NCBI GenBank assembly: GCA_016937725.1
Contig: JAFGVZ010000061.1
Span: 1-16,893 of the forward strand
Direction: 5' to 3'
DNA from: Paracoccaceae bacterium
GTDB lineage: Bacteria; Pseudomonadota; Alphaproteobacteria; Rhodobacterales; Rhodobacteraceae
DNA: 16,893 bases
Of the stretch, positions 6,116 to 13,080 are shown piece after piece. The notes under the pieces were generated by a model. It was not told where the DNA came from, made no database searches, and saw only the letters and a program-made list of their open reading frames with translations. Position 1 is the first letter of the stretch. Every line of letters begins with the position of its first letter. Position numbers and translations under genes: made by a program.

Positions 6116-6538
6116 TCAGTCGTCGCGGTGCACGCGTTCCTTGCGCTCATGCGCTTCCTGCGCTTGCAGCGTCATGGTGGCGATGGGTCGCGCATCCAGA
6201 CGCTTAAGCGAAATACGCTCGCCCGTCATTTCGCAATACCCGAAATCGCCTGTTTCGATCCGACGCAGCGCGGCGTCGATCTTGGCGACCAGCTTGCGCT
6301 GGCGGTCGCGGGTGCGCAATTCCAGCGCGCGATCGGTTTCCTCGGATGCACGATCAGCAATATCGGGAATGGCGCGGCTGCTATTGGCCAGCTCTGCCAG
6401 CGTCTCGGCGCTGCCTTTCATGATGTCTTCTTTCCACGCGATCAGCTTGCGGCGGAAATATTCCAGCTGGCGTTCGTTCATGAACGGTTCGTCCTCTGCC
6501 GGACGGTAATCTTCTGGAAGAAAGTTTTCAGTTTTCAT
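6116..6538 (-). CDS. dksA: RNA polymerase-binding transcription factor DksA (single-cysteine type)
   Basis: The product has 140 aa from the ATG at 6538, giving the family start MKTENFLPEDYRPAEDEPFM with GGGGAA upstream. In-frame ATGs at 6589 and 6601 are possible alternatives. DksA enters the secondary channel of RNA polymerase and, with ppGpp, adjusts transcription of rRNA and amino-acid genes. The coiled-coil tip PDIADRA keeps both key acidic residues (Asp59, Asp62) and Ala64, matching the E. coli DPVDRA tip. The globular region GDFGYCEMTGERISLKRLDA keeps only one of the four zinc-finger cysteines (Cys102). The later CxxC pair is replaced in IATMTLQAQEA. Such zinc-poor DksA proteins are known in Rhodobacter, so loss of zinc is probably normal for this lineage. 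The gene is divergent from the MoxR-type ATPase gene. Confidence 0.95.
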   Translation of the reverse strand: MKTENFLPEDYRPAEDEPFMNERQLEYFRRKLIAWKEDIMKGSAETLAELANSSRAIPDIADRASEETDRALELRTRDRQRKLVAKIDAALRRIETGDFGYCEMTGERISLKRLDARPIATMTLQAQEAHERKERVHRDD

Positions 6539-6620
6539 GACCTGTTCCCCGATACCAGCGGAACTTTGGGTCTTGAGGTCTTCGTGCATGACTTCACCCA
6601 TATTCCGCGCCCTCGCGGGC

Positions 6621-6649
6621 CGGATACCCCAAGCGATAGCGATTGTCAC
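6621..6649 (-). promoter_or_regulatory. Candidate dksA promoter
   Basis: On the minus strand GTGACA (complement of 6644-6649) and TATCCG (complement of 6621-6626) are separated by 17 bases, a fair sigma-70-type match. The predicted transcript would have a leader of about 75 bases before the ATG at 6538. Such a leader would include the in-frame ATGs at 6601 and 6589. Confidence 0.35.
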
Positions 6650-6679
6650 GCCCTTTCCTGCATTGGCCCGCTTGCGATC

Positions 6680-6708
6680 TTGCCGCTGAACCGAGGGCGG
6701 GCTAGGTT
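6680..6708 (+). promoter_or_regulatory. Candidate promoter of the MoxR/VWA operon
   Basis: TTGCCG (6680-6685) and TAGGTT (6703-6708) are spaced by 17 bases in the divergent region between dksA and the AAA+ ATPase gene, about 30 bases before the ATG at 6739. The match is weak to moderate. It is listed because this 200-base region must hold the operon promoter. Confidence 0.25.
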
Positions 6709-6738
6709 GCGGTCAACAAACGGGCAGACAGGTGGCAT

Positions 6739-7581
6739 ATGCGGTTTTCATCGACCAAGGACTATATCGCGGGCGATGACCTGACCATGGCGGTCAATGC
6801 CGCGATCACCTTGCAACGCCCGCTTTTGGTGAAGGGAGAGCCGGGCACCGGCAAAACCGAACTGGCCCGCCAGATTGCCGCCAGCCTTGGCGTGCCGATC
6901 ATTGAGTGGGGCATAAAATCCACCACCCGCGCGCAGCAGGGCCTGTATGAATACGATGCCGTATCGCGCCTGCGCGACAGCCAATTGGGCGATGCGCGCG
7001 TGGAAGATGTGTCGAATTACATCCGCAAGGGCAAGCTTTGGCAAGCGTTCGAGGCGGACGAGCGCGTGGTCCTATTGATTGACGAGATCGACAAGGCCGA
7101 TATCGAATTTCCGAACGACCTGTTGCAAGAACTCGACCAGATGCGGTTCTTCGTCTATGAGACGGGCGAGACGATCCGCGCGCGGCACCGCCCAATTGTC
7201 ATCATCACCTCGAACAACGAAAAAGACCTGCCCGATGCGTTCCTGCGGCGGTGTTTTTTTCATTACATCCAGTTTCCCGACATGGAGACGCTGAAATCCA
7301 TCGTCGCGGTGCATTTCCCCGACATTAAACCGCGCTTGCTGGAAACCGCGCTGACCCAGTTCTTTGAAATCCGCGACGCACCGGGGCTGAAGAAGAAGCC
7401 ATCAACCTCCGAAGTGCTGGACTGGCTAAAGCTGCTACTGGCCGAGGATCTCTCGCCAGAAGATTTGCGCCGTGACGGGGCCAGCGCCTTGCCCAAACTG
7501 CATGGCGCTTTGTTAAAGAATGAGCAGGACGTGCATTTGTTCGAGCGGCTGGCCTTCATGGCGCGGCGGCAGGGGCGCTAG
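6739..7581 (+). CDS. MoxR-family AAA+ ATPase (CoxD-like)
   Basis: The product has 280 aa and is cytoplasmic. Seen are Walker A GEPGTGKT (33-40), Walker B VVLLIDEID (110-118), sensor 1 IITSNN (155-160) and the arginine-finger region DAFLRRCFF (166-174). MoxR ATPases work with von Willebrand A-domain proteins to insert cofactors or remodel protein complexes. In carbon monoxide dehydrogenase maturation the pair is CoxD and CoxE, and a CoxE-like VWA protein is encoded at the end of this operon. The ATG follows AGGTGG (in CAGGTGGCAT). Three bases separate its stop from the next gene. No CO dehydrogenase or other metalloenzyme gene is in the window, so the client is unknown. Confidence 0.92.
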   Translation: MRFSSTKDYIAGDDLTMAVNAAITLQRPLLVKGEPGTGKTELARQIAASLGVPIIEWGIKSTTRAQQGLYEYDAVSRLRDSQLGDARVEDVSNYIRKGKLWQAFEADERVVLLIDEIDKADIEFPNDLLQELDQMRFFVYETGETIRARHRPIVIITSNNEKDLPDAFLRRCFFHYIQFPDMETLKSIVAVHFPDIKPRLLETALTQFFEIRDAPGLKKKPSTSEVLDWLKLLLAEDLSPEDLRRDGASALPKLHGALLKNEQDVHLFERLAFMARRQGR

Positions 7582-7584
7582 GGG

Positions 7585-8019
7585 ATGCAGATTCGCCCTC
7601 TCCAGCTAGGCGACCGGGCGCAATGGACAGCGCTTTGGCATGATTACTTGGTCTTTTACCAGACCGCGCTGCCCGAAACGGTTTATGACGCGACCTTCGC
7701 GGCATTGTTGGCAGAGCAAGAGATGTGCGGGCTGGTCGCCGAAGAGGATAGCCGCCTGATCGGTCTGGCGCATGTGGTGTTTCACGCGCATAGCTGGCGG
7801 CCAGAGGGGGTGACCTACCTGCAAGACCTTTATGCCCTGCCAGAATCGCGTGGCACAGGCGTTGGCCGCGCTTTGATCGAAGCCGTCTATGCCTTGGCCG
7901 ACAAAAGCGGCCGCCCCGCTGTTTACTGGACGACGCAAGAGTTCAATTCAACCGCGCGCCAGCTATACGACCGCGTGGGGCAGTTAACCCCCTTCATCAA
8001 ATACGCGCGCCCAGCATGA
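7585..8019 (+). CDS. GNAT-family N-acetyltransferase
   Basis: The product has 144 aa, one GNAT domain. The acetyl-CoA-binding loop is clear: YLQDLYALPESRGTGVGRAL (78-97), with the R/Q-x-x-G-x-G/A element RGTGVG at 89-94. The C-terminal part WTTQEFNSTARQLYDRVG (115-132) is the usual end of the fold. The acceptor could be a small molecule, a protein N-terminus or a lysine; nothing in the sequence decides. It starts three bases after the ATPase gene and its stop overlaps the start of the lipoprotein gene (ATGA at 8016), so it belongs to the operon. An acetyltransferase between a MoxR ATPase and its VWA partner may be unrelated cargo or may modify a member of the system. Confidence 0.88.
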   Translation: MQIRPLQLGDRAQWTALWHDYLVFYQTALPETVYDATFAALLAEQEMCGLVAEEDSRLIGLAHVVFHAHSWRPEGVTYLQDLYALPESRGTGVGRALIEAVYALADKSGRPAVYWTTQEFNSTARQLYDRVGQLTPFIKYARPA

Positions 8020-9356
8020 TACGCGCGCTTGCCCTTGTCGCACTCTTGGCCGGTTGCGCGCCCATGGTCGACCTTGGACCTGCGCCCGATCTGTCGGTGC
8101 AAACCCGCGCGATCAGTTCGCAAGCCCTGTTCGGCACGGCGCGCGCGGCCCCGACTAACGTGCCCAATGCCCAGATCGCGCAAGATATACTGGAACTGGG
8201 CTTCGCGCTCGAATCGGGCCGCGAGATTGGCGTTCTGTCACGCTTTGAAGGACCGATCACGCTGCAACTGAGCGGCATGTTGCCACCCCTCGCCGTGATC
8301 GAGACCGACCGCCTGCTTGATCGCCTGCGCCGCGAAGCCCGGCTGGACATTCGTCGTCAGGCAGGCCCCGCCAATATCAACGTCGAATTCGTGCCGCGCG
8401 CAATCATGCGCCGCTCTGTGCCCGAAGCCAGTTGTTTCGTGGTCCCCGATGTGAGCACATGGGAGGAATTCCGCGAAACCCTGCGCGGCCCCGGTCTGAA
8501 CTGGGCCGAAATCGTGCGCCGCGAAAGAGTTTTGGTCGTCGCGCCTTCGGATGCTACCGTGCAGGAAATGCGCGACTGCCTGCATGAAGAGGTCAGCCAA
8601 GCACTTGGGCCGCTCAACGATCTGTATCGCATTGCCGGAACGGTCTGGAATGACGACAATTTCCAAACAATTGTTACCGGCTATGACATGCTGGTGTTGC
8701 GCGCTTGGAACCATCCCAGCCTGCGTTCGGGGATGCCTAAGGCAGAGGTGGCGCGCCGCCTGCCCGGCATTCTGGCCAGCCTGAACCCGCGCGGCGAAGG
8801 TGGGCGCGCGGTGCCAGCCAGCCCCACCGGACGCGATTGGGTGGGCGCGGTCGAAGGTGCGCTGTCCGCACCGCAGCCTGCGCGCAGTTTCGCGCTGGCG
8901 CGCGATGCGCTGGGGATTGCGGTCAATTCCGGCTGGCAAGATGCGCGGCTCGCTTTCAGTCTGTTTCTGTTTGCCCGCTTCGCCCCGCCCGCGCGCGGGG
9001 CCGATGCGCTGGAAGCGCTTTATCAGGCCTCGCGCCTTTATGATGCGCTGCCAGACGGGGCTGTGCCACGCGCCTATACGGACCTGCATCTGGCCGCCCA
9101 AGCACTTGGCGCGCAGCAATTTGGCCTTGTTCTGGAGCTGACCGGGCGGGCCATTCCCGTCGCCCGCCAGTCGGAAAACGGGGCGCTTTTGTCCTCGCTC
9201 ATGCTGCTGCGCGCGCAGGCTTTCGCCGCGCAAGGCAATATGGCCCAAGCCAGTGCTTTGCGCCGTGACGCGGCGCCCTTTGCGCTATATGGCTTCGGCT
9301 CGGACAAAGCGGCAGAGGCGCGGCAGGCGGAAATCGCGCTGCTGGCGCGGCCCTAA
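8016..9356 (+). CDS. DUF2927 family lipoprotein
   Basis: The product has 446 aa. The N-terminus MIRALALVALLAGCAP carries a lipobox (LAGC) with Cys14 as the lipidated residue. The next residue is Ala, not Asp, so outer-membrane or periplasmic-face location is likely by the E. coli rule. The middle part fits DUF2927: SCFVVPDV (139-146), MRDCLHEEVSQALGPLND (185-202), then LYRIAGTVWNDDNFQTIVTG (203-222) and LRSGMP. Cys140 and Cys188 could form a disulfide. The remaining C-terminal 200 residues are Ala/Leu-rich and helical, resembling TPR-like repeats, but I cannot define units. The function of the family is unknown. It overlaps the acetyltransferase gene by four bases and is the only member of the operon that reaches the envelope's outer side. 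Confidence 0.88.
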   Translation: MIRALALVALLAGCAPMVDLGPAPDLSVQTRAISSQALFGTARAAPTNVPNAQIAQDILELGFALESGREIGVLSRFEGPITLQLSGMLPPLAVIETDRLLDRLRREARLDIRRQAGPANINVEFVPRAIMRRSVPEASCFVVPDVSTWEEFRETLRGPGLNWAEIVRRERVLVVAPSDATVQEMRDCLHEEVSQALGPLNDLYRIAGTVWNDDNFQTIVTGYDMLVLRAWNHPSLRSGMPKAEVARRLPGILASLNPRGEGGRAVPASPTGRDWVGAVEGALSAPQPARSFALARDALGIAVNSGWQDARLAFSLFLFARFAPPARGADALEALYQASRLYDALPDGAVPRAYTDLHLAAQALGAQQFGLVLELTGRAIPVARQSENGALLSSLMLLRAQAFAAQGNMAQASALRRDAAPFALYGFGSDKAAEARQAEIALLARP

Positions 9357-9376
9357 GAACGGAAAGGCACAAGCGC

Positions 9377-9541
9377 ATGATCGTGATCGTCGGAATGATC
9401 CTTGGGGCCGCTATGGGCTGGCGCAATGCCGCCAAGCGCGGCGGCAACAGCATGGACAAGGCGCAATATGCTGGCGTGGGCGTCATTGCCGGTGGGCTGT
9501 TGGGCCTGTTTGTCACGATCGGGGTTGAAAAGGTGCTGTAG
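9377..9541 (+). CDS. 54-aa membrane protein of the MoxR/VWA operon
   Basis: The small gene has its ATG at 9377 and TAG at 9539. The peptide begins MIVIVGMILGAAMGWRNA, has a basic and polar middle (AKRGGNSMDKAQ) and then a second hydrophobic helix (GVGVIAGGLLGLFVTIGV) ending EKVL. This is a two-helix hairpin with a cytoplasmic or periplasmic polar loop. Similar peptides in Rhodobacteraceae have, to my recollection, been labelled apolipoprotein acyltransferase, which a 54-residue protein cannot be. It fills the 189-base gap between the lipoprotein and VWA genes, 20 bases after one and 4 before the other, and GGAAAGG lies upstream. The codon use and position support a real gene. Confidence 0.75.
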   Translation: MIVIVGMILGAAMGWRNAAKRGGNSMDKAQYAGVGVIAGGLLGLFVTIGVEKVL

Positions 9542-9545
9542 CGCG

Positions 9546-10727
9546 ATGTTCCTGCCCTTCTTCCAAGCGCTTCGCGCCCATCAGGTGCCGGTCAGCCCAC
9601 GCGAATATCTGGGCTTTCTGGAAGCAGTTCTGGCAGGGCTGGCGACCTATGATATTGACGGGTTCTACTATCTGGCCCGTGCCGCCATGGTGAAGGACGA
9701 GCGCCATCTGGACCGCTTCGACCGCGCCTTTGCCGCCAGTTTCGAAGGGCTGGAAGCGATCAGCTTCGACGACATGGTGCAGGCCATGGACCTTCCGCGC
9801 GACTGGCTGGAGAAGCTGGCGGAGAAGACGCTGACGCCCGAAGAAATGGCAGAAATCCAGTCGCTCGGCGGGTTTGACAAGCTGATGGAGACGTTGAAGC
9901 AACGTCTGGAAGAACAAAAGGCGCGCCACCAAGGTGGCAATAAATGGGTGGGCACGGCGGGCACCTCGCCCTTTGGCGCTTATGGCTACAACCCCGAGGG
10001 CGTGCGCATCGGCCAAGACCGCTCGCGCCACCGTCGCGCCGTCAAGGTCTGGGACAAGCGGCAATTCCGCGATCTGGATGGCGATCGCGAGTTGGGGACG
10101 CGCAACATCAAGGTCGCGCTGAAAGGCTTGCGCAAATGGGCGCGCGATGGCGCTGCGCAAGAGCTGGATCTGGACGGCACCATCCGCGCCACCGCCGAAC
10201 AAGGCTGGCTGGACGTGAAAACCCGGCCTGAACGGCGCAACGCGGTCAAGGTGTTGCTGCTGTTGGATATCGGCGGGTCGATGGATGACCATGTTCAGGC
10301 GGTCGAAGATCTGTTCAGCGCCGCCCGCGCCGAATTCAAGCATATGGAGCATTTCTACTTCCACAATTGCCTGTATGAATTCGTCTGGCGCGACAATGCG
10401 CGGCGCTGGACCGAACGGCTACCGACATGGGACTTGCTGCGCAGCTATGGCAGCGACTGGAAATGTATCTTCGTGGGCGATGCGGCCATGTCGCCCTATG
10501 AAATTGTCCTGCCCGGTGGCGCCAATGAACATTGGAACGAGGAAGCGGGGCAAGTCTGGTTGCACCGCGCCCGCACGCAATGGCCTGACAACCTGTGGAT
10601 TAACCCCGCGCCAGAGCAGCATTGGCGCTACACGCAATCGACGCAGATGATCGACCAAATCTTCGAAGGGCGCATGGTGCCAATGACGCTGTATGGGATC
10701 AGCCGGGGCGTAAAGCTGCTGGGCTAA
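9546..10727 (+). CDS. VWA-domain protein, CoxE-like partner of MoxR ATPase
   Basis: The product has 393 aa from the ATG at 9546; a longer frame from 9402 would overlap the small membrane gene. The N-terminal region (1-125) is helical and acidic. A GTAGTSPFGAYGYNPEGVRI motif (137-156) is typical of the CoxE-like group, and the C-terminal VWA domain begins near 233. The metal-ion-dependent adhesion site reads LLLLDIGGSMDDH (237-249), DxGxS in place of the standard DxSxS, with a later GDAAMSPYE segment (311-319). VWA proteins of this type act with MoxR AAA+ ATPases as adaptors for metal-centre insertion or complex remodelling. The ATPase is encoded three genes upstream. It has no signal peptide, so it is cytoplasmic. 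Confidence 0.9.
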   Translation: MFLPFFQALRAHQVPVSPREYLGFLEAVLAGLATYDIDGFYYLARAAMVKDERHLDRFDRAFAASFEGLEAISFDDMVQAMDLPRDWLEKLAEKTLTPEEMAEIQSLGGFDKLMETLKQRLEEQKARHQGGNKWVGTAGTSPFGAYGYNPEGVRIGQDRSRHRRAVKVWDKRQFRDLDGDRELGTRNIKVALKGLRKWARDGAAQELDLDGTIRATAEQGWLDVKTRPERRNAVKVLLLLDIGGSMDDHVQAVEDLFSAARAEFKHMEHFYFHNCLYEFVWRDNARRWTERLPTWDLLRSYGSDWKCIFVGDAAMSPYEIVLPGGANEHWNEEAGQVWLHRARTQWPDNLWINPAPEQHWRYTQSTQMIDQIFEGRMVPMTLYGISRGVKLLG

Positions 10728-10758
10728 ACCACCATCGGCATGATCCTGCCGGGCTGGT

Positions 10759-10787
10759 TTGCATGCCCCCTATCATGCCCCTACCTG
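10759..10787 (+). promoter_or_regulatory. Candidate promoter of the DUF4168 gene
   Basis: TTGCAT (10759-10764) and TACCTG (10782-10787) are spaced by 17 bases, about 40 bases before the ATG at 10828. The 100-base gap after the VWA gene suggests a separate transcription start. The match to consensus is modest. Confidence 0.25.
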
Positions 10788-10827
10788 TTGCATGTCGCGG
10801 AATGACCCGCGCAGAACAGGAGATTGC

Positions 10828-11208
10828 ATGACCTTGAAAAACACTCTGACCGCCGCCGTGCTTGCCTCTGGCCTTGCTCTCGGGACCGTGCCTGCCGCAT
10901 TGGCCCAAGCCCAGCCCGATGGCGCAGCCCTTGTGCAGGAAGAGGGTAAGATGGATTCCTTCGTGGTCGCCGCACTGGCAGTCGACGAGGTTCGCAACAC
11001 CTATGTCGCGCAACTTCAGACATTGGGGGACGAAGCCGAGCAGCAAAGCCTGATCCAAGAGGCGAACACAGCAATGGTGCAGGCGATCGAAGATGCAGAG
11101 GGGATCACTCTGGAGGAATATGTCGCGATAGGAGAGGCCGCCAGCACCGACCCGGAAATTGCGGCATTGCTGGACACGATGATGCGCGAGATGGCACCAG
11201 CGCCATAA
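10828..11208 (+). CDS. Secreted DUF4168 domain protein
   Basis: The product has 126 aa from the ATG at 10828, with CAGGAG upstream. The N-terminus MTLKNTLTAAVLASGLALGT followed by VPAALA is a Sec signal peptide with a likely cut at ALA-QAQ, giving a mature acidic protein of about 100 residues in the periplasm. The mature part follows the DUF4168 pattern: FVVAALAVDEVRNTYVAQLQ near residue 48, MVQAIEDAEGITLEEYVAI near residue 88, then a C-terminal helix with D-PEIAALLDTM. The family is of unknown function. It is not tightly linked to the VWA gene (100-base gap) and is followed by a strong bidirectional terminator, so it is probably monocistronic. Confidence 0.85.
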   Translation: MTLKNTLTAAVLASGLALGTVPAALAQAQPDGAALVQEEGKMDSFVVAALAVDEVRNTYVAQLQTLGDEAEQQSLIQEANTAMVQAIEDAEGITLEEYVAIGEAASTDPEIAALLDTMMREMAPAP

Positions 11209-11225
11209 GGTGTCTCGACGACTGC

Positions 11226-11259
11226 AAAAGGCCGGGCGTTCTGCCCGGCCTTCATTTTT
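11226..11259. terminator. Bidirectional intrinsic terminator
   Basis: AAGGCCGGGC (11228-11237), loop GTTCT and GCCCGGCCTT (11243-11252) form a perfect 10-bp stem. On the plus strand CATTTTT follows and on the minus strand TTTTGC follows. It lies between the convergent DUF4168 and cyclophilin genes and can stop transcription from both sides. Confidence 0.92.
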
Positions 11260-11272
11260 GAGCATTGACGCT

Positions 11273-11890
11273 CTAGCGCTCTATGGTCACGCGCGCCATT
11301 CGGTCGGGTTCGCCCACCACGGCGCCATTGCCACCGGTGCCGCGCTTTATCGCGTCCAGCACGTCATACCCGTCGATCAGTTGCCCAACGACGGTGTATT
11401 GCCCGTTCAGGTGCGGCGCGGGCGCAAACATGATGAAAAACTGGCTGTTCGCGCTGTTGGGGTTTTGCGAGCGCGCCATTCCGACAACGCCACGGGCGAA
11501 TGTCTCGTCCGAGAATTCGGCCCCAAGATCGGGCAGGTCCGACCCACCCATGCCCCAGAACCGTGGGTTCCCCTCGGCGCGGCCATGTTCGACATCACCC
11601 GTTTGCGCCATGAAGCCCTCGATCACGCGGTGAAACACCACACCATCATAAGCACCGCTTTCGGCCAAAGTGACCATCCGCTCGACATGGTTCGGGGCCA
11701 GATCGTCGCGCAGGGCCACGCGTAGGGTGCCGTTTGCTTCGCCCGCAACCTCGATCAGCATCACCGGGCCGTCATGGTCGGCGGGCACTTCCGTCGTCTG
11801 TGCGCTGACCGCATTCAGGTTCCACCAAGACGCACCCAAAATGGCCAAACCGACCGCGAATAGCCCTGCGAAAAGCAGCTTGTCACGCAT
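11273..11890 (-). CDS. Exported or membrane-anchored cyclophilin-type peptidyl-prolyl isomerase
   Basis: The product has 205 aa from the ATG at 11890. The N-terminus MRDKLLFAGLFAVGLAILGA and the following SWWNLNAVSAQ form a membrane anchor or a signal peptide (possible cut at VSA-QT). A complete cyclophilin domain follows: VFHRVIEGFMAQTGDVEHG (85-103), the GMGGSDLPDLGAEF block (113-126), the GVVGMARSQNPNSANSQFFI block (134-153) and LNGQYTVVGQ (161-170). Cyclophilins catalyse cis-trans isomerisation of prolyl bonds and help protein folding; here it would act in the periplasm or at the membrane. The ATG overlaps the end of the cytoplasmic paralogue gene by eight bases, so the two form one operon. 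The start is fixed by the anchor and that overlap. Confidence 0.93.
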   Translation of the reverse strand: MRDKLLFAGLFAVGLAILGASWWNLNAVSAQTTEVPADHDGPVMLIEVAGEANGTLRVALRDDLAPNHVERMVTLAESGAYDGVVFHRVIEGFMAQTGDVEHGRAEGNPRFWGMGGSDLPDLGAEFSDETFARGVVGMARSQNPNSANSQFFIMFAPAPHLNGQYTVVGQLIDGYDVLDAIKRGTGGNGAVVGEPDRMARVTIER

Positions 11891-12389
11891 CGGCGGCCAC
11901 CTTGACCGACAGCATCTTGTCGGGGTTCGCAGGCGGTTCGCCGCGCGTGATGGCGTCGACATGCTCCATCCCCGAAATTACCCGGCCATAGACCGTGTAT
12001 TGGCGGTTCAGGAAATGGTTGTCACCGAAATTGATGAAGAATTGGCTGTTCGCGCTGTCAGGGTTCTGCGAGCGCGCGGCACCCAGCGTTCCCCGGTCAT
12101 GCGGCACGCCAGAGAATTCGGCTTTCAGGTTCGGCAGGTCCGACCCGCCCGTGCCGCAGCGGCGAGCATTGTAATTCACCTCTGTGTTTCCATTGGCCAC
12201 GTCGCCAGTTTGCGCCATGAACCCTTCGATCACGCGGTGAAACACGACATTGTCATAGGCCCCGGCGCGGGCCAGTTCCTTCATGCGCGCGCAATGGCCG
12301 GGGGCGATGTCGGGCAACAGCTCGATCACGACGGTGCCATCTTTCAGCTCCATCAGGATAGTGTTTTCGGGGTCTTTGATCTCGGCCAT
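11883..12389 (-). CDS. ppiB: Cytoplasmic cyclophilin-type peptidyl-prolyl isomerase
   Basis: The product has 168 aa from the ATG at 12389, with GGAG six bases upstream; an in-frame ATG at 12401 lacks a Shine-Dalgarno. There is no signal peptide: MAEIKDPENTILMELKDGTV leads straight into the domain, so it acts in the cytoplasm. Seen are VFHRVIEGFMAQTGDVANG (49-67) with Arg52 and Gln60, GGSDLPNLKAEF (81-92), ARSQNPDSANSQFFINFGDN (105-124) with the conserved FF, and HFLNRQYTVYGRV (125-137). It is clearly a paralogue of the exported cyclophilin encoded next to it, with long identical runs such as VIEGFMAQTGDV. Gene symbol by family resemblance only. Confidence 0.93.
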   Translation of the reverse strand: MAEIKDPENTILMELKDGTVVIELLPDIAPGHCARMKELARAGAYDNVVFHRVIEGFMAQTGDVANGNTEVNYNARRCGTGGSDLPNLKAEFSGVPHDRGTLGAARSQNPDSANSQFFINFGDNHFLNRQYTVYGRVISGMEHVDAITRGEPPANPDKMLSVKVAADA

Positions 12390-12557
12390 CGGGCGCTCCA
12401 TTTGTATAGGTCTGGGGCAAACCTAGTGTGCGTTGCGGCCAAGGGGAAGCCCCCAGTCGCCGCGCCCGCAGATCAGGCTGCGACACGGTGTCTACCCGTT
12501 GATCCCCAAGACCATGGACCACGTAATGACACCATCATTGCGAACAGGAGTATATCG

Positions 12558-12989
12558 ATGGCTTACACATCTGACGTTTTCGAGCGCACAGAACGCGCCC
12601 TGCCCCATGCCCGCTTCGCCGATTGGCTGCTGCGCATTCCGTTGGCGATCGTCATGTTGCAGCAGGGCTTCGACAAGGTGCCGCTGAGCGCCGACATGGC
12701 CGCCGGGTTTGGCGTGCCGTTCTTGCTATGGGGCATGGCCGCCTTTGGTGAAATCGCGGTCGGTGCAGCGCTGATTGTCAGCGGCTTCATGCGCGGCCCG
12801 TTGGGCGAACTTGTCACCCGCTTGGCGGGCTTGGGCGCGGCCCTGATCGTGGCGGGTGTGCTTTATGTCGCTTACTGGGCACCGCCGATGGAATTGCTGC
12901 TTTATAACCAATTCCACATCCTGCTGTTAGCCGCAGGTCTGTATCTGGCCCTGACCGCGCGCAACACGGCGCGGGCTGGCAACAAGTAA
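12558..12989 (+). CDS. DoxX-like four-helix membrane protein
   Basis: The product has 143 aa from the ATG at 12558, with AGGAG seven bases upstream. Four hydrophobic helices are visible at about residues 22-37, 54-77, 84-107 and 115-134. The pattern RIPLAIVMLQQGFDKV at the end of helix 1, LWGMAAFGEIAVGAALIVSG in helix 2, LAGLGAALIVAGVLYVAYW in helix 3 and NQFHILLLAAGLYLALT in helix 4 fits DoxX/DoxD-like inner membrane proteins. Such proteins are often tied to redox or sulfur metabolism, but the function here is unknown. A much longer frame reading back through the cyclophilin genes to 11670 is a shadow. The gene stands alone, is divergent from the cyclophilin operon and is followed by a terminator. 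Confidence 0.75.
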   Translation: MAYTSDVFERTERALPHARFADWLLRIPLAIVMLQQGFDKVPLSADMAAGFGVPFLLWGMAAFGEIAVGAALIVSGFMRGPLGELVTRLAGLGAALIVAGVLYVAYWAPPMELLLYNQFHILLLAAGLYLALTARNTARAGNK

Positions 12990-13012
12990 AACCCGGCCTT
13001 ATGCATTCGGAT

Positions 13013-13044
13013 GGGCGCGGGGCATTGACCCCGCGCCCGCTTTT
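13013..13044 (+). terminator. Intrinsic terminator after the DoxX-like gene
   Basis: GGGCGCGGGG (13013-13022), loop CATTGA and CCCCGCGCCC (13029-13038) form a perfect 10-bp stem, followed by GCTTTT. It lies 24 bases after the DoxX-like stop codon and 37 before pgk. It separates the two genes, so pgk needs its own promoter, which must lie in or beside this hairpin. Confidence 0.85.
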
Positions 13045-13080
13045 ACGCCACATACCCCTAAGCAACCCAAAGGGGCAGAC

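Noticed and set aside
5173..6207. Plus-strand open frame of 344 codons opposite the FAD monooxygenase
   Set aside because: Shadow of a gene whose FAD motifs are unmistakable on the other strand; no protein family features of its own.
8238..9248. Minus-strand open frame of 336 codons opposite the DUF2927 gene
   Set aside because: GC-rich shadow frame rich in Arg, Gln, His and Gly, without a domain, Shine-Dalgarno or neighbours.
11670..12557. Long plus-strand open frame reading through the cyclophilin genes into the DoxX-like gene
   Set aside because: It is antisense to two clear cyclophilin genes, its translation up to 12557 has no recognisable domain, and a proper ATG with AGGAG exists at 12558.
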